DNA of 64,000 nucleotides from NCBI RefSeq assembly GCF_003402475.1, contig NZ_BFAB01000004.1, positions 292,407 through 356,406 of the forward strand. The letters run 5' to 3'. Source of the DNA: Mycobacterium sp. MFM001. Lineage in GTDB: Bacteria > Actinomycetota > Actinomycetes > Mycobacteriales > Mycobacteriaceae. A program made the position numbers and the translations under genes. The notes under the pieces were generated by a model that was not told where the DNA came from, did no database searches, and saw only the letters and a program-made list of their open reading frames with translations. Positions 1 to 9,950 of this stretch are shown here, one piece after another (within the stretch, counting starts at the first letter, position 1; each line of letters opens with the position of its first letter).

Positions 1-330
1 GGGGAGAAGAAGACGCTGCGATTGGTCGCCCAATATGCGGATGTCTGGAACAGCACGGTCTCCGAACCCGAGGAGCTCTCGCGGAAGATCGATGTGTTGA
101 ATCGGCATTGTGAGACGGTCGGTCGCGATCCCGCCGAGATTCGCAAGACGGTGGGACTGCTCACGGATCCGTTTGCCGACCTCGACGGGTACCTACGGAC
201 GGTCGAGCGCTATGCCGGGCTGGGGGTTTCGATGATCAACGTCGGCCCGCTGCCCGGCAATCCGGATCCGGCCGGCTTCGTGAAGCGTCTCGGCGACGAT
301 CTGATGCCGCGGATCGTCGAGATCGGTTGA
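1..330 (+). CDS. LLM-class flavin-dependent oxidoreductase, C-terminal fragment
   Basis: This is the end of a gene that begins before the window; frame 1 is open from the first base. The first residues, GEKKTLRLVAQYADVWN, are typical of the C-terminal half of luciferase-like monooxygenases, many of which use F420 or FMN in mycobacteria. The fragment closes with a conserved-looking helix region and a TGA at 328-330. Only about 109 codons are visible, so substrate and cofactor cannot be assigned. The next gene starts 21 bases later on the same strand and could be co-transcribed. Confidence 0.8.
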   Translation, partial: GEKKTLRLVAQYADVWNSTVSEPEELSRKIDVLNRHCETVGRDPAEIRKTVGLLTDPFADLDGYLRTVERYAGLGVSMINVGPLPGNPDPAGFVKRLGDDLMPRIVEIG

Positions 331-351
331 GTACGGCGATATCCTTGCGCA

Positions 352-1197
352 ATGGCATCGAGCGTGTCCGGGAAGGTCGCATTCGTCACCGGCGGCGCGT
401 CGGGCATCGGCGCCGCGTTGGCTACGCGGTTAGTCGACGGTGGCGCCGAGGTCTGGATCGCCGATCGTCAGATCGGACCGGCGCAGGAGCTGGCGCAACG
501 TCTTAGCAGTGGCGGCGGAAGGGCGCACGCAATCGAGCTCGATGTGCGCGAGTATGCGTCAGTCGAGCGCGCTGTTGGTGACGTGGTGCAGCAATCGGGA
601 CGGATCGACTATCTGTTCAACAATGCCGGCATTGGGGTCGCGGGCGAGGTCGACTCGTACACGCTCGACGACTGGAACGACGTCTTCGACGTGAACCTGC
701 GTGGTGTGGTGCACGGCATCCACGCGGTCTATCCGATCATGATCCGGCAGCGCTCGGGCCACATCGTGAATACGGCTTCCATGGCCGGTCTTGTCACAAC
801 TGCGGGCCAGGCGGGTTACACCGCTACCAAACATGCCGTGGTCGCGATCTCGAAAACGTTGCGAATCGAGGCCGAGCGCCACGGTGTGCAGGTCTCGGTA
901 CTGTGTCCGGGCGTGATCCGGACGCCGATACTCACCGGCGGTCGCTATGGACGGACCGAGAAGGCCGGCCTCAGCGACGACGAAATCCTCCGGCGCTGGG
1001 AGCAATTGCGGCCCATGGCACCCGAAAAGTTCGCCGAGCGCGCCCTTCGCGCTGTGTTGCGTAACGACGCGATCATCGTCGTGCCAGCGTGGTGGAAGAC
1101 CTTCTGGTACCTGGAGCGGCTATCGCCGTCGTTGTCGATGCGACTTGCCCGAGTCACGCTCGAGCGCCTCCGCAAAACACAGTCCACCACGTCCTGA
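352..1197 (+). CDS. SDR family NAD(P)-dependent oxidoreductase
   Basis: A 281-residue classical short-chain dehydrogenase. The nucleotide-binding glycine motif (TGGASGIG) lies near residue 14, the NNAG motif near residue 90, the catalytic Ser around 140 and YTATK (Tyr/Lys) around 153-157. The substrate cannot be read from the sequence. The C-terminus extends about 30 residues beyond the Rossmann core with basic and hydrophobic residues (WWKTFWYLERL), a tail found in several mycobacterial SDRs and possibly membrane-associating. It starts 21 bases after the flavin oxidoreductase and ends 6 bases before the convergent HNH gene. Confidence 0.85.
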   Translation: MASSVSGKVAFVTGGASGIGAALATRLVDGGAEVWIADRQIGPAQELAQRLSSGGGRAHAIELDVREYASVERAVGDVVQQSGRIDYLFNNAGIGVAGEVDSYTLDDWNDVFDVNLRGVVHGIHAVYPIMIRQRSGHIVNTASMAGLVTTAGQAGYTATKHAVVAISKTLRIEAERHGVQVSVLCPGVIRTPILTGGRYGRTEKAGLSDDEILRRWEQLRPMAPEKFAERALRAVLRNDAIIVVPAWWKTFWYLERLSPSLSMRLARVTLERLRKTQSTTS

Positions 1198-1203
1198 TCC
1201 TCG

Positions 1204-2724
1204 TCAAAACGGTGGCGGCTCGTCGTCGTCGCTGGGTGGGCTGGGGCCGAACATGGCGGTTTCGCGGGCTTTTCGGCGGGCTTGGCGGGTGTCTCGGTTG
1301 TGTTTGCGTTCGGCGGCGATGTAGTTGGCGCGGTTTTGGGCGCGGGTGCGGCGGCGTTTAGGCATCATCACGGTGCGCTCCGCGCAGCGTTCGGTGCGGA
1401 CCGGTGCGGGTGGGGCCAGCTCGCCGGTGGGGGCGCACAGGCTGGGGAACAGCAGCGCGCTGCCCGGGGTGGTGACATAGGTCTGCCCGCTCGGGGAGGT
1501 CAGGATCAGGGTGCCGTCGGGCAACTGCTTGTCGGCCCAGCCCCAGAATGTTTTCACCAAATGATGGGCGCGGCAATAACATTTCAGGTTCGACGCATGA
1601 GTGGGCCCACCCTGGGCATAGGGGATCGTATGATCCAGATCGCAGTCCCAGGCCGGCCGATCACAGCCGGGCCAGCGACACGTCAAATCCCGACAGCGCA
1701 CAAACTGCGCCAACGCCTTCGACGCCACATACCCGCGCTCGGGCGCGGCGTCGACAGGATGAGTCAACGCCACCAGCGTGGCCGACCGCGCCAACTCGGC
1801 CACCAGTTCGGGCGGGATCAGCGCATCAGCACCCACCTCGGAAGCCACCCCCGTCCCGGCGCCCTCGATCGCGGCTTGGTCGGCGATCACATGAATGAGC
1901 ACCGGGCTCGGCGCCGGCTTACCACCCGCAGGACAGTCATCTCTCCCGCAGCCACACGCCAATCGCTGCGCCCCGACGGCCAGCGCCCCCATCGCATCGG
2001 CGCGCCGCTGGTTGCGGGTGCGCGGATCATGCTCACACACCGTGCCTGCCAATGCATCCAGGCGGGCATCGAGCGCGTGGGCGTCGGTGGCGATCAACCG
2101 GCCGAACAGCTCGGCCAAACCGTTGCCGCTAGCGCAGATCGACACCTCCCGATCGGCCTGCTGCTCGCGGCGCTGGCGCAGCGCATCGCGATCGGCGCGG
2201 GCCACGATCTTATCGACCTGTCCGGCCAACCGACCTTGGGTCATCGACGGCCAGCGCGGCGCCTTGAGCGCCAACTGGGCATCCACGGCCGCCAACACCT
2301 CGGCATCGGTGATCAAATCGGTGCGATACACGATGGTCTGAAACATCCGATAGTCGATATCCCCGGCTTGGAACACCGCACCCACCTTGGGTAGGCGCTC
2401 GCGCATCGCCCGCGCATACCGCAACCGGCTACCCGCTTGGCCCTGGCTGATCCGCAACGCCGCGGCCACCTCGGCAGCCACCGCCGCCTCGGTGTCCATC
2501 GCCCACTCCTCGGTCTCCGAACAACGCGAAAGCCGATAGCCAAACAACTGCCCGATCGCGACCAACTGCGCAGCCGCCGCCCGATTCTCAAACCGCCCCG
2601 CCGCACACATCCGCTCGACCAACGCCGCCGACTCCGCCGTCGTCGAGGGATAACAACGCTCAAAGAGCTCATCGAAGCGGGCAATCACCGCCTCCCGCGA
2701 CCCCGGGCCCTCGATATCGAACAT
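1204..2724 (-). CDS. 13E12-repeat family protein: DUF222 plus HNH endonuclease domain
   Basis: This 506-residue protein has the layout of the mycobacterial 13E12/REP13E12 family: a long helical DUF222 region, then a C-terminal HNH nuclease module. The module has paired Cys (CRWPGCDRP), DLDHTIPYAQGG and CRAHH as likely metal and catalytic residues, followed by a basic tail. The frame is open further upstream, but the ATG at 2724 is preferred because the family begins MFDIEG-like and because a LexA-type palindrome covers this codon. The family is usually multicopy and linked to mobile or repetitive loci; its cellular role is not established. It sits tail-to-tail with the upstream SDR. Confidence 0.85.
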   Translation of the reverse strand: MFDIEGPGSREAVIARFDELFERCYPSTTAESAALVERMCAAGRFENRAAAAQLVAIGQLFGYRLSRCSETEEWAMDTEAAVAAEVAAALRISQGQAGSRLRYARAMRERLPKVGAVFQAGDIDYRMFQTIVYRTDLITDAEVLAAVDAQLALKAPRWPSMTQGRLAGQVDKIVARADRDALRQRREQQADREVSICASGNGLAELFGRLIATDAHALDARLDALAGTVCEHDPRTRNQRRADAMGALAVGAQRLACGCGRDDCPAGGKPAPSPVLIHVIADQAAIEGAGTGVASEVGADALIPPELVAELARSATLVALTHPVDAAPERGYVASKALAQFVRCRDLTCRWPGCDRPAWDCDLDHTIPYAQGGPTHASNLKCYCRAHHLVKTFWGWADKQLPDGTLILTSPSGQTYVTTPGSALLFPSLCAPTGELAPPAPVRTERCAERTVMMPKRRRTRAQNRANYIAAERKHNRDTRQARRKARETAMFGPSPPSDDDEPPPF

Positions 2725-2732
2725 GTGTTCGA
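2717..2732. promoter_or_regulatory. LexA (SOS) box overlapping the 13E12 gene start
   Basis: The 16 bases TCGAACATGTGTTCGA form a perfect palindrome of the mycobacterial/Gram-positive LexA type, TCGAAC-N4-GTTCGA. It spans the ATG start (2722-2724) of the minus-strand HNH gene, so bound LexA would block transcription or translation initiation. That 13E12 genes can carry such boxes is recalled from work on the M. tuberculosis LexA regulon. The match here is read directly; regulation is inferred. Confidence 0.85.
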
Positions 2733-2820
2733 GTCTACCAGAGGCGGGCGACAAGTTGCCCCAGCCAAGGCGGGCCGCCGGATTCAGCCCGTCAACTGGG
2801 TGGACGGGCGCACCCGACAA

Positions 2821-4302
2821 CTACTTCTTCAGTTCGTGGCGAGTGCGGTCCTCGCGGATCGGAACGCCGTTGCGGCCGCTGAGGTCCTGGGCGTACAGGC
2901 CGGTCGCATAGGCGACGCCAGCGCCGTGGATACCGAGCGCCTCCCGGTCGACGTGGTCAAGGGTGTCGGTGGCCTTGTGGTAATTGGGGTCGAATGGCTG
3001 ATCCGCCTCGCCGCCCCACAGCTTGGCCTGCTCCTCGGACTTCTTGTTCTCGGCGCCGGAGAACAATCCGCCGGCCGGGATGCCGGCGAGCGTGAAGCCG
3101 TCGTAGTCGGACCGTCCGTCGAACGACGTGTCCTGCGGCGTTTTCCCGGCCGAGCGAAGATACGCGGCCAGCGAGCGCTCGATACCGGCGGAGCCTTCGG
3201 GCACAATCGGCTCGCCCCGCTTGTCGACCGGCATCGACTGGTCGCCGTCGTAGGTGAAGTAGCCCGCATTGGGCGATCCCAACATGTCGAAGTTCAGGTA
3301 CAACGCAATGTCTTTGAGCGCGTCGAGGTTCAGCGACTCGACGTACTTGCGTGACCCGATAAGCCCCAACTCCTCTGCTCCCCAGAAGCCAAACCGCACC
3401 GCGTTGTGCACCTGCGGCGAACTGCCCAGCTGCAGCGCGGTTTCCAGCACCGCGGCCACACCTGAACCGTCGTCGTTGATTCCGGGCCCCTCCGGGACGC
3501 TGTCCAGATGCGCGCCGATCATCACGACGTCGGACGTGGAACCGGTCTTGGTCTGCGCAATGACGTTGCGGGCCGCGATGTCTCGGGTCTCGGCCTTCAG
3601 CTTGACGGTGACGGGACCGGGCTTGTCACGCAGTTGCACTCCGGCCGCTCGGGTGACGCTGACCACCGGGATCTTGACGTCGGTTTTGTCGCCCAGCGTT
3701 CCGCCCATTTCCTTTTCGTCGACGTTGTCGGCGACGATCAGCGCCACCGCACCGCGCTGCACCGCCGCCTCCTCCTTCTCGGTGAACGGGCAGGTGCCGC
3801 GGTCCACCAGCACGACCGCGCCCTTCACCGGCAGCTTGTCGTAATCCGACGGGGTGCACCCGGGAGTGTCGTCGACGGGAGCGGACACCAGCGGTCCGCT
3901 CACCCCGTCCGGCGGCGTGGGGAGGCTGAACTGCAACGCGCGGGCCTCGAAAGTTTTGTCGCCAATCGCCACCGACCCGGGCTCGGAGTGGAACACTCGC
4001 GCCTGAAACTCAGGGGTTTGCACGTCAAATCCCTTGTCGCGCAGCTTGTTTACTACGTAGTCGACGCTGGCATCGTAGCCGGGGGTGGCCACCGCCCTCG
4101 TGTTCCCGTTGGCCCGGGCGATGTCCTGCAGTTTCGACAGGTGCGCCATCATCGCGTCGGTGCTGATCTTCTGCCGCAGCGAGGTCGCGAAATTCGAAGC
4201 CGCCGACGACGTGGGCTGGGCGGACTTCGACGTGCCGCAGCCGCCGATCAGCAACGCGGCCGTCGCGGCCACTATCAGGACTACCTTCGATTTGTTAGCC
4301 AC
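2821..4302 (-). CDS. lpqL: Lipoprotein aminopeptidase LpqL (M28 family with PA domain)
   Basis: A 493-residue exported zinc aminopeptidase resembling M. tuberculosis LpqL (Rv0418) along its length. Starting from the GTG at 4302, the signal peptide ends in the lipobox LIGGC with Cys22 as acylation site. A protease-associated domain follows, then the M28 catalytic domain with GAHLDSV, NDDGSG and WGAEELG carrying the expected zinc ligands and catalytic Glu. An in-frame start at 4338 exists but would put 12 poorly hydrophobic residues before the signal. It is expected to trim N-terminal residues of peptides outside the membrane. It lies downstream of the MEDS genes on the same strand. Confidence 0.9.
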   Translation of the reverse strand: MANKSKVVLIVAATAALLIGGCGTSKSAQPTSSAASNFATSLRQKISTDAMMAHLSKLQDIARANGNTRAVATPGYDASVDYVVNKLRDKGFDVQTPEFQARVFHSEPGSVAIGDKTFEARALQFSLPTPPDGVSGPLVSAPVDDTPGCTPSDYDKLPVKGAVVLVDRGTCPFTEKEEAAVQRGAVALIVADNVDEKEMGGTLGDKTDVKIPVVSVTRAAGVQLRDKPGPVTVKLKAETRDIAARNVIAQTKTGSTSDVVMIGAHLDSVPEGPGINDDGSGVAAVLETALQLGSSPQVHNAVRFGFWGAEELGLIGSRKYVESLNLDALKDIALYLNFDMLGSPNAGYFTYDGDQSMPVDKRGEPIVPEGSAGIERSLAAYLRSAGKTPQDTSFDGRSDYDGFTLAGIPAGGLFSGAENKKSEEQAKLWGGEADQPFDPNYHKATDTLDHVDREALGIHGAGVAYATGLYAQDLSGRNGVPIREDRTRHELKK

Positions 4303-4355
4303 CGCGCCCACGTTAGACGTCGGCGGCAACCGGATCACCGGCGGTTGGCCACCAC

Positions 4356-5219
4356 TTAGCCCGCGTCGGCGAGATCGGGATCTTCCACCCGCAGGTTGCT
4401 CAGCTCGAGCAGCTCGGCCAGCCGGGCCACCATGCGCCGGTCGGTCTGCAGGACCACCTGCCGCCCGTCCGCCGCGGCGAGCCGATCCATCGCAACGAGC
4501 TGCGGGTGTGTGACGAAGTCCAAAGCCCGCGCGTCGACGACCACCTCGTCGCCGGCAGCCAGCGGCCAGATCCGTTGCAGCGCAGTGTTGAACGCCTCGC
4601 CGTCGGCTGCGTCGAGTTCACCGGCCAAGGCGAAATCGATGCCCTGCTCCGCATAGATGCGGAAGCCGACCGCACCCGCATTGACCATCGGATGCAGGCA
4701 CATCAACTCCTTGGCGGTGTCACCCAAGATGCCGAGGTCGTAGGCACACAGCGCCCCGAAGGGCAGCACCGCCATCTTCTGGTCGACGAGGTACTCGAGG
4801 CGGGCGAATGCGGCCCGCTGCTCGGGCGTGCGGACCAGCACCGCCCCGTCGACCACCGCGCGGCAGCCACTGCATCCCGTCCCGACCACGAACTTCATCG
4901 CGGCCACCCCGTCGGCCACCGTCGCCTCCGCGTCGACGATGTCGGTGCCCGGAACGAACCGATAGTGCTCGCGCACCGGCGTCACCGCGATCTGCCCGGT
5001 GCGCACCGCATCGGCGAAACCCATCTCGTCAAGCTCTGTGCGCAGGGCGGCGGCGCTGGCGTCGCACGCGTACAAAATGCGCTGGTTGCGCGCGAGGCCG
5101 TCGGCGATGTATTCCGCCGCGCGCCGCAGGAACTCCGAGCGACCGCGATAGCCCCACGCCACGTGCCCCAACGGATTGAGGCCGGCGGCGGAAGTGACTT
5201 CACCGTGCCGTCGGGTCAT
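4356..5219 (-). CDS. MEDS-domain sensor with C-terminal STAS domain
   Basis: A 287-residue cytoplasmic protein. The first about 170 residues match the MEDS domain (methanogen/methylotroph, DcmR sensory domain): HVAWGYRGRSEF, ILYACD and the later LCAYDLGILG. The last about 90 residues look like a STAS anti-anti-sigma domain (VVDARALDFVTHPQLVAMDRLA), although the phosphorylatable Ser is not obvious. The next gene upstream, 35 bases away, pairs a MEDS domain with a GHKL ATPase. The two look like partners in a sigma-factor partner-switching module. The ligand is unknown. Confidence 0.75.
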   Translation of the reverse strand: MTRRHGEVTSAAGLNPLGHVAWGYRGRSEFLRRAAEYIADGLARNQRILYACDASAAALRTELDEMGFADAVRTGQIAVTPVREHYRFVPGTDIVDAEATVADGVAAMKFVVGTGCSGCRAVVDGAVLVRTPEQRAAFARLEYLVDQKMAVLPFGALCAYDLGILGDTAKELMCLHPMVNAGAVGFRIYAEQGIDFALAGELDAADGEAFNTALQRIWPLAAGDEVVVDARALDFVTHPQLVAMDRLAAADGRQVVLQTDRRMVARLAELLELSNLRVEDPDLADAG

Positions 5220-5254
5220 GTCATTCCATCCTCAACCACTCGCTGACCACCGCA

Positions 5255-6220
5255 TCACATAATCGAGATATTCGCCGCGGTCATGCCGCCGACGCGGTCG
5301 AGCCGGAGGTAGGCATGAATGGTGGTGCCCTCCGGCGTGGTGTGCATGCGCAACAGGTCGACGACCGCATTGACGACGAAGAGGCCGGACGAGCTCGGTT
5401 TGTCGCGGCTCGGCGGCCGGCGTCCGGCCAGCGGGTCGGCAAGAACGCCGGTATCGCGGGCTTCGCACACCAGGTGACGCTCGTACTCCCACAGCGAGAG
5501 CCGGCACGCCGTCCCGCCGTGCTGCAGGCTGTTGGTGGCCAGCTCGGTGATGACGAGTTGCAGGTCGGCGACCCTGTCGGCGGGCAGGCCGAGCAACCGG
5601 GCGTAGCGATTGCCGTACCGGCGCCCACCGGCCAGGTCGAGCGGCCGGGCGACCGTGTACCTCACAGCGGCGGGACTTGCTCCCAGCGGTTGGTTGCAGC
5701 GCGCCAGCGCGACGTCGACGTCGTAGTCGGCGCTGCGCTCCCGCGTTCCGTTCCACCGGATCAGCGGATGCGTGGCACGGATGTCGGCCAGCACAGCGTC
5801 GTCGAGCAGCGACGCATCGTACGGACACAGCCCCGCCACCTGGTAGTCGCCGAAGGCCTTGTTGACCAGGGCTTCGTGCTGGATGCAGGCGGGGTATTCG
5901 AGGGCGCTGCGCCCAGGCCACATCGGCTCGGTGACCATGCGGACAGCGCGGTGGCGGTGCCGTTCGGCGAAGGCCAGTTCCGCCGCGAGGATGCAGCCCG
6001 GATTGCGGCCCATCTCGCAGATGTCGACCCATGCCACCCGGCTCGCCGAGTCGCCCAGCGCGCACCGCAGCAGGGCCAGTTTGTCTGGCGGGAGCGCCGC
6101 CCACACCGGCTGCGCCTTGGCCAGCCCTTCGGAGATGAAGGGAACGACGGCGCCGAGGTATTCCTCCGGCGACCGGTAGAACATGGCGGCGTGCTGGTCC
6201 ATCGGCTGACGCCTACCCAT
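5255..6220 (-). CDS. MEDS-domain sensor with RsbW-like HATPase (anti-sigma kinase type)
   Basis: A 321-residue protein (315 if the internal ATG at 6202 is used; neither has a strong ribosome site). The N-terminal MEDS domain begins around QHAAMFYRSPEEYL and includes the CPYDASLLDD segment. The C-terminal 130 residues form a GHKL ATPase with the N-box ITELATNSLQHG and the G-box region SSGLFVVNAVVDLL. This is the anti-sigma-factor kinase arrangement rather than a full two-component kinase; no phospho-accepting His is seen. It precedes the MEDS-STAS gene by 35 bases. No sigma factor lies nearby, so its target is open. Confidence 0.75.
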   Translation of the reverse strand: MGRRQPMDQHAAMFYRSPEEYLGAVVPFISEGLAKAQPVWAALPPDKLALLRCALGDSASRVAWVDICEMGRNPGCILAAELAFAERHRHRAVRMVTEPMWPGRSALEYPACIQHEALVNKAFGDYQVAGLCPYDASLLDDAVLADIRATHPLIRWNGTRERSADYDVDVALARCNQPLGASPAAVRYTVARPLDLAGGRRYGNRYARLLGLPADRVADLQLVITELATNSLQHGGTACRLSLWEYERHLVCEARDTGVLADPLAGRRPPSRDKPSSSGLFVVNAVVDLLRMHTTPEGTTIHAYLRLDRVGGMTAANISIM

Positions 6221-6239
6221 CCGGCGACGGCTTAATCGG

Positions 6240-7931
<1,692 letters not shown>

Positions 7932-7974
7932 GCGCCGCTCCTCCTCATCGCTTCGCTCTGCATCGTCGCCGGCG
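7932..7974 (-). repeat. MIRU-like dispersed repeat between thiO and thiS
   Basis: This 43-bp segment is identical to 55578-55620, and its core recurs in the 57-bp tandem units at 9059-9229. Read on the minus strand it supplies the AGGAGGAG ribosome site for thiS. It is in frame with thiS back to a GTGA junction with thiO. Mycobacterial interspersed repetitive units are known to sit at such overlapping-codon junctions; assignment to that class is from memory of the motif. Confidence 0.75.
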
Positions 7975-7981
7975 CGGACGA

Positions 7982-8980
7982 TCACGTGTGTGCTCCCATC
8001 GGAACCAGTTGCGACACAATCTGTTCAGCGGTCCACGGCGCCAGCAGGAAACCATTGCGCCCGTGGCCGGCGGCCACCAGCGTCCGCTCGTCCAAACGGC
8101 CAACCAGCGGCAAGTTGTCCGGTGTCATCGGGCGCAACCCGGCGGCACACTCCGCCAGCTCGTATTCGCCGAGGGCGGGTAGCACGGCGCACGCGTCGTC
8201 GAGCAGATCGCGCACACCGGAGACCGCCGGCGCGGTGTCGCGGCCGTGCTCGTACTGGGTGGCGCCGACCACCACGCCGTCGGCTCGCGGCACCAGGTAC
8301 ACCTGCCGCCCGTGCACTCGGGCCCGAATGACCCTCTGCGGCACCGGCATACAGCCTTTGCGCCACCGCAGCCGCAGCACTTCGCCCTTCACCGGGCGGA
8401 TCGGCAGCGCCGGCCAGAGCGCCGGCGCGTCGATCCCGTTCGCGATCACGACGGCGTCGGCGTCGACCCCGGCCAAGTCACCCACCGGCCCGGCCCACTG
8501 CACGCCGAGCCGCTCACAAGCCGCCTCTAGCGCGTCCAGCACCGCGCGGTTGTCCACCGCCAACTCCGTGGCCACCCGGAAACCATGCCGGATGCCTTGG
8601 GCTAGAAGCGGTTCCACGTCGCGGGCGGCGGACTCCCAGACCACCGGATGGCCCTGCGCGGACAGCCAGTCGGCGACGGTGCGCAACTCGGCGGCGTCGG
8701 CGCGGTCGACGGCGACCACCAATGACTCGCGCGCGGTGATCACGTGGGGCGGTAAGCCGAAGTCGTCGTGCCAGAGCCGCAGCGATTCGAGGCCCAGCCG
8801 CAGCAGCCGTTCCTCGCCGGGCCAGCCCTCGCTGTGCGGGGCCAGCATGCCGGCGGCCACCCACGACGCCCCGTGGTCGCCGGTGCGATGCACGCGCACC
8901 GACCAGCCGGCCTGAGCCGCCCGGCGCGCCACCGATAGCCCGATGACACCTCCGCCGATGACGGCCAGTGAATCCGGCAT
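7982..8980 (-). CDS. thiO: Glycine oxidase ThiO
   Basis: A 332-residue FAD-dependent amine oxidase of the DAO family, which makes dehydroglycine for thiazole synthesis. The N-terminal Rossmann motif is LAVIGGGVIGLSVARRAAQAG-like (residues 4-24). The C-terminal FAD-contact segment LRPMTPDNLPLVG and the closing GHGRNGFLLAPWTA are present. The ATG at 8980 is preceded by GGGAGCAAAGG, which is also the 3' strand of the TPP riboswitch P1 helix, so ligand binding should hide the ribosome site. It is the first gene of the thiO-thiS-thiG-SGNH run. Confidence 0.93.
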   Translation of the reverse strand: MPDSLAVIGGGVIGLSVARRAAQAGWSVRVHRTGDHGASWVAAGMLAPHSEGWPGEERLLRLGLESLRLWHDDFGLPPHVITARESLVVAVDRADAAELRTVADWLSAQGHPVVWESAARDVEPLLAQGIRHGFRVATELAVDNRAVLDALEAACERLGVQWAGPVGDLAGVDADAVVIANGIDAPALWPALPIRPVKGEVLRLRWRKGCMPVPQRVIRARVHGRQVYLVPRADGVVVGATQYEHGRDTAPAVSGVRDLLDDACAVLPALGEYELAECAAGLRPMTPDNLPLVGRLDERTLVAAGHGRNGFLLAPWTAEQIVSQLVPMGAHT

Positions 8981-8986
8981 CCTTTG

Positions 8987-9057
8987 CTCCCTTCGCCGGC
9001 ATGATCCGGATCAGGTGTGACGGTAAGGGCAGGCGTGCCCACTCTCAGACCCCGTGC
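8987..9057 (-). promoter_or_regulatory. TPP riboswitch (THI box) upstream of thiO
   Basis: Read on the minus strand, the segment contains the hallmarks of the thiamine pyrophosphate aptamer: ACGGGGTCTGAGAG near 9041-9055 and the highly conserved CTGATCCGGATCATGCCGG followed by CGAAGGGAG near 8987-9015. The last strand pairs with the ACGGGG region and overlaps the thiO ribosome site. Control of translation of the thiO operon by thiamine status is therefore expected. The divergent thiE gene on the other side has no such element. Confidence 0.93.
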
Positions 9058-9058
9058 T

Positions 9059-9229
9059 TGCGCTCACTGCCCGGCTCCTCCTCATCGCGCTACGCGCTCT
9101 GCATCGTCGCCGGCCTGCGCTCACTGCCCGGCTCCTCCTCATCGCGCTACGCGCTCTGCATCGTCGCCGGCCTGCGCTCACTGCCCGGCTCCTCCTCATC
9201 GCGCTACGCGCTCTGCATCGTCGCCGGCC
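9059..9229. repeat. Tandem repeat, 3 units of 57 bp (VNTR-like)
   Basis: Three head-to-tail copies start at 9059, 9116 and 9173, with no difference noticed between them. Each contains the core GCTCCTCCTCATCGC...CTCTGCATCGTCGCC shared with the 43-bp repeats at 7932 and 55578. The array fills most of the thiO/thiE divergent intergenic region, directly on the promoter side of the riboswitch. It therefore lies in the thiO leader or promoter. Copy number of such arrays often varies between strains. Confidence 0.95.
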
Positions 9230-9278
9230 TGGGACTCCCGTGATTCGTCCTTTCCACGCTAGCGGCTAGCGTCGCGGT

Positions 9279-9950
9279 GTGCATCAAGCGAGGACCCGGC
9301 TCGCGACCGCGAGGCTGTATCTGTGCACCGACGCCCGCCGCGAACGCGGCGACTTGGCCGAGTTCGCCGATGCGGCGCTGGCCGGCGGGGTGGACATCAT
9401 CCAGCTGCGCGACAAAGGGTCGGCGGGTGAGCAACGGTTCGGGCCGTTGGAGGCGCGCGACGAACTCGCGGCGCTCGAGGTGCTCGCCGACGCCACGCGC
9501 AGGCACGATGCCCTGTTCGCCGTCAACGACCGTGCCGACATCGCCCGCGCGGCCGGCGCCGACGTGTTGCACCTGGGCCAGGGCGACCTGCCGCTGGGAG
9601 TGGCGCGTTACATTGTCGGCTCGGGGCCCCTGATCGGCCGCTCTACCCACGACGTCGACCAGGTCACCGGCGCGCTCACCGAAGATGTCGACTACTTCTG
9701 CGTCGGGCCGTGCTGGCCGACCCCGACCAAGCCCGGCCGGCCGGCGCCCGGCCTGGCGCTGGTCCGGGCGGCCGCCGCGACGGCAACCGACAAGCCCTGG
9801 TTCGCCATCGGCGGTATCGACGCCGACCGGTTGCCCGAGGTCCTCGAGGCCGGGGCCCGCCGGGTCGTCGTGGTGCGCGCGATCACCGCGGCCGAGGACC
9901 CGCGCGCGGCCGCCGAGCGGCTCAGTTCGGCGCTGGCAGCAGCGAGCTGA
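9279..9950 (+). CDS. thiE: Thiamine-phosphate synthase ThiE
   Basis: A 223-residue TIM-barrel enzyme that joins the pyrimidine (HMP-PP) and thiazole phosphates into thiamine phosphate. Recognisable blocks are [59 protein letters not shown] and FAIGGI. Sequence and length (222 in M. tuberculosis) fit Rv0414c. The start is the GTG at 9279 followed by CAT CAA GCG. It diverges from the thiO operon across the tandem repeat, and its 3' end overlaps the convergent mutT3 gene by 29 bases. Confidence 0.95.
   Translation: MHQARTRLATARLYLCTDARRERGDLAEFADAALAGGVDIIQLRDKGSAGEQRFGPLEARDELAALEVLADATRRHDALFAVNDRADIARAAGADVLHLGQGDLPLGVARYIVGSGPLIGRSTHDVDQVTGALTEDVDYFCVGPCWPTPTKPGRPAPGLALVRAAAATATDKPWFAIGGIDADRLPEVLEAGARRVVVVRAITAAEDPRAAAERLSSALAAAS

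Noticed and set aside
1282..2394. A 370-codon plus-strand frame opposite the 13E12 gene
   Set aside because: Same mirror-frame composition; the minus strand encodes a complete DUF222/HNH protein with a regulated start.
9059..9229. The tandem repeat considered as a CRISPR array
   Set aside because: Units are contiguous with no variable spacers and the core matches MIRU-like repeats elsewhere; no cas genes are present.
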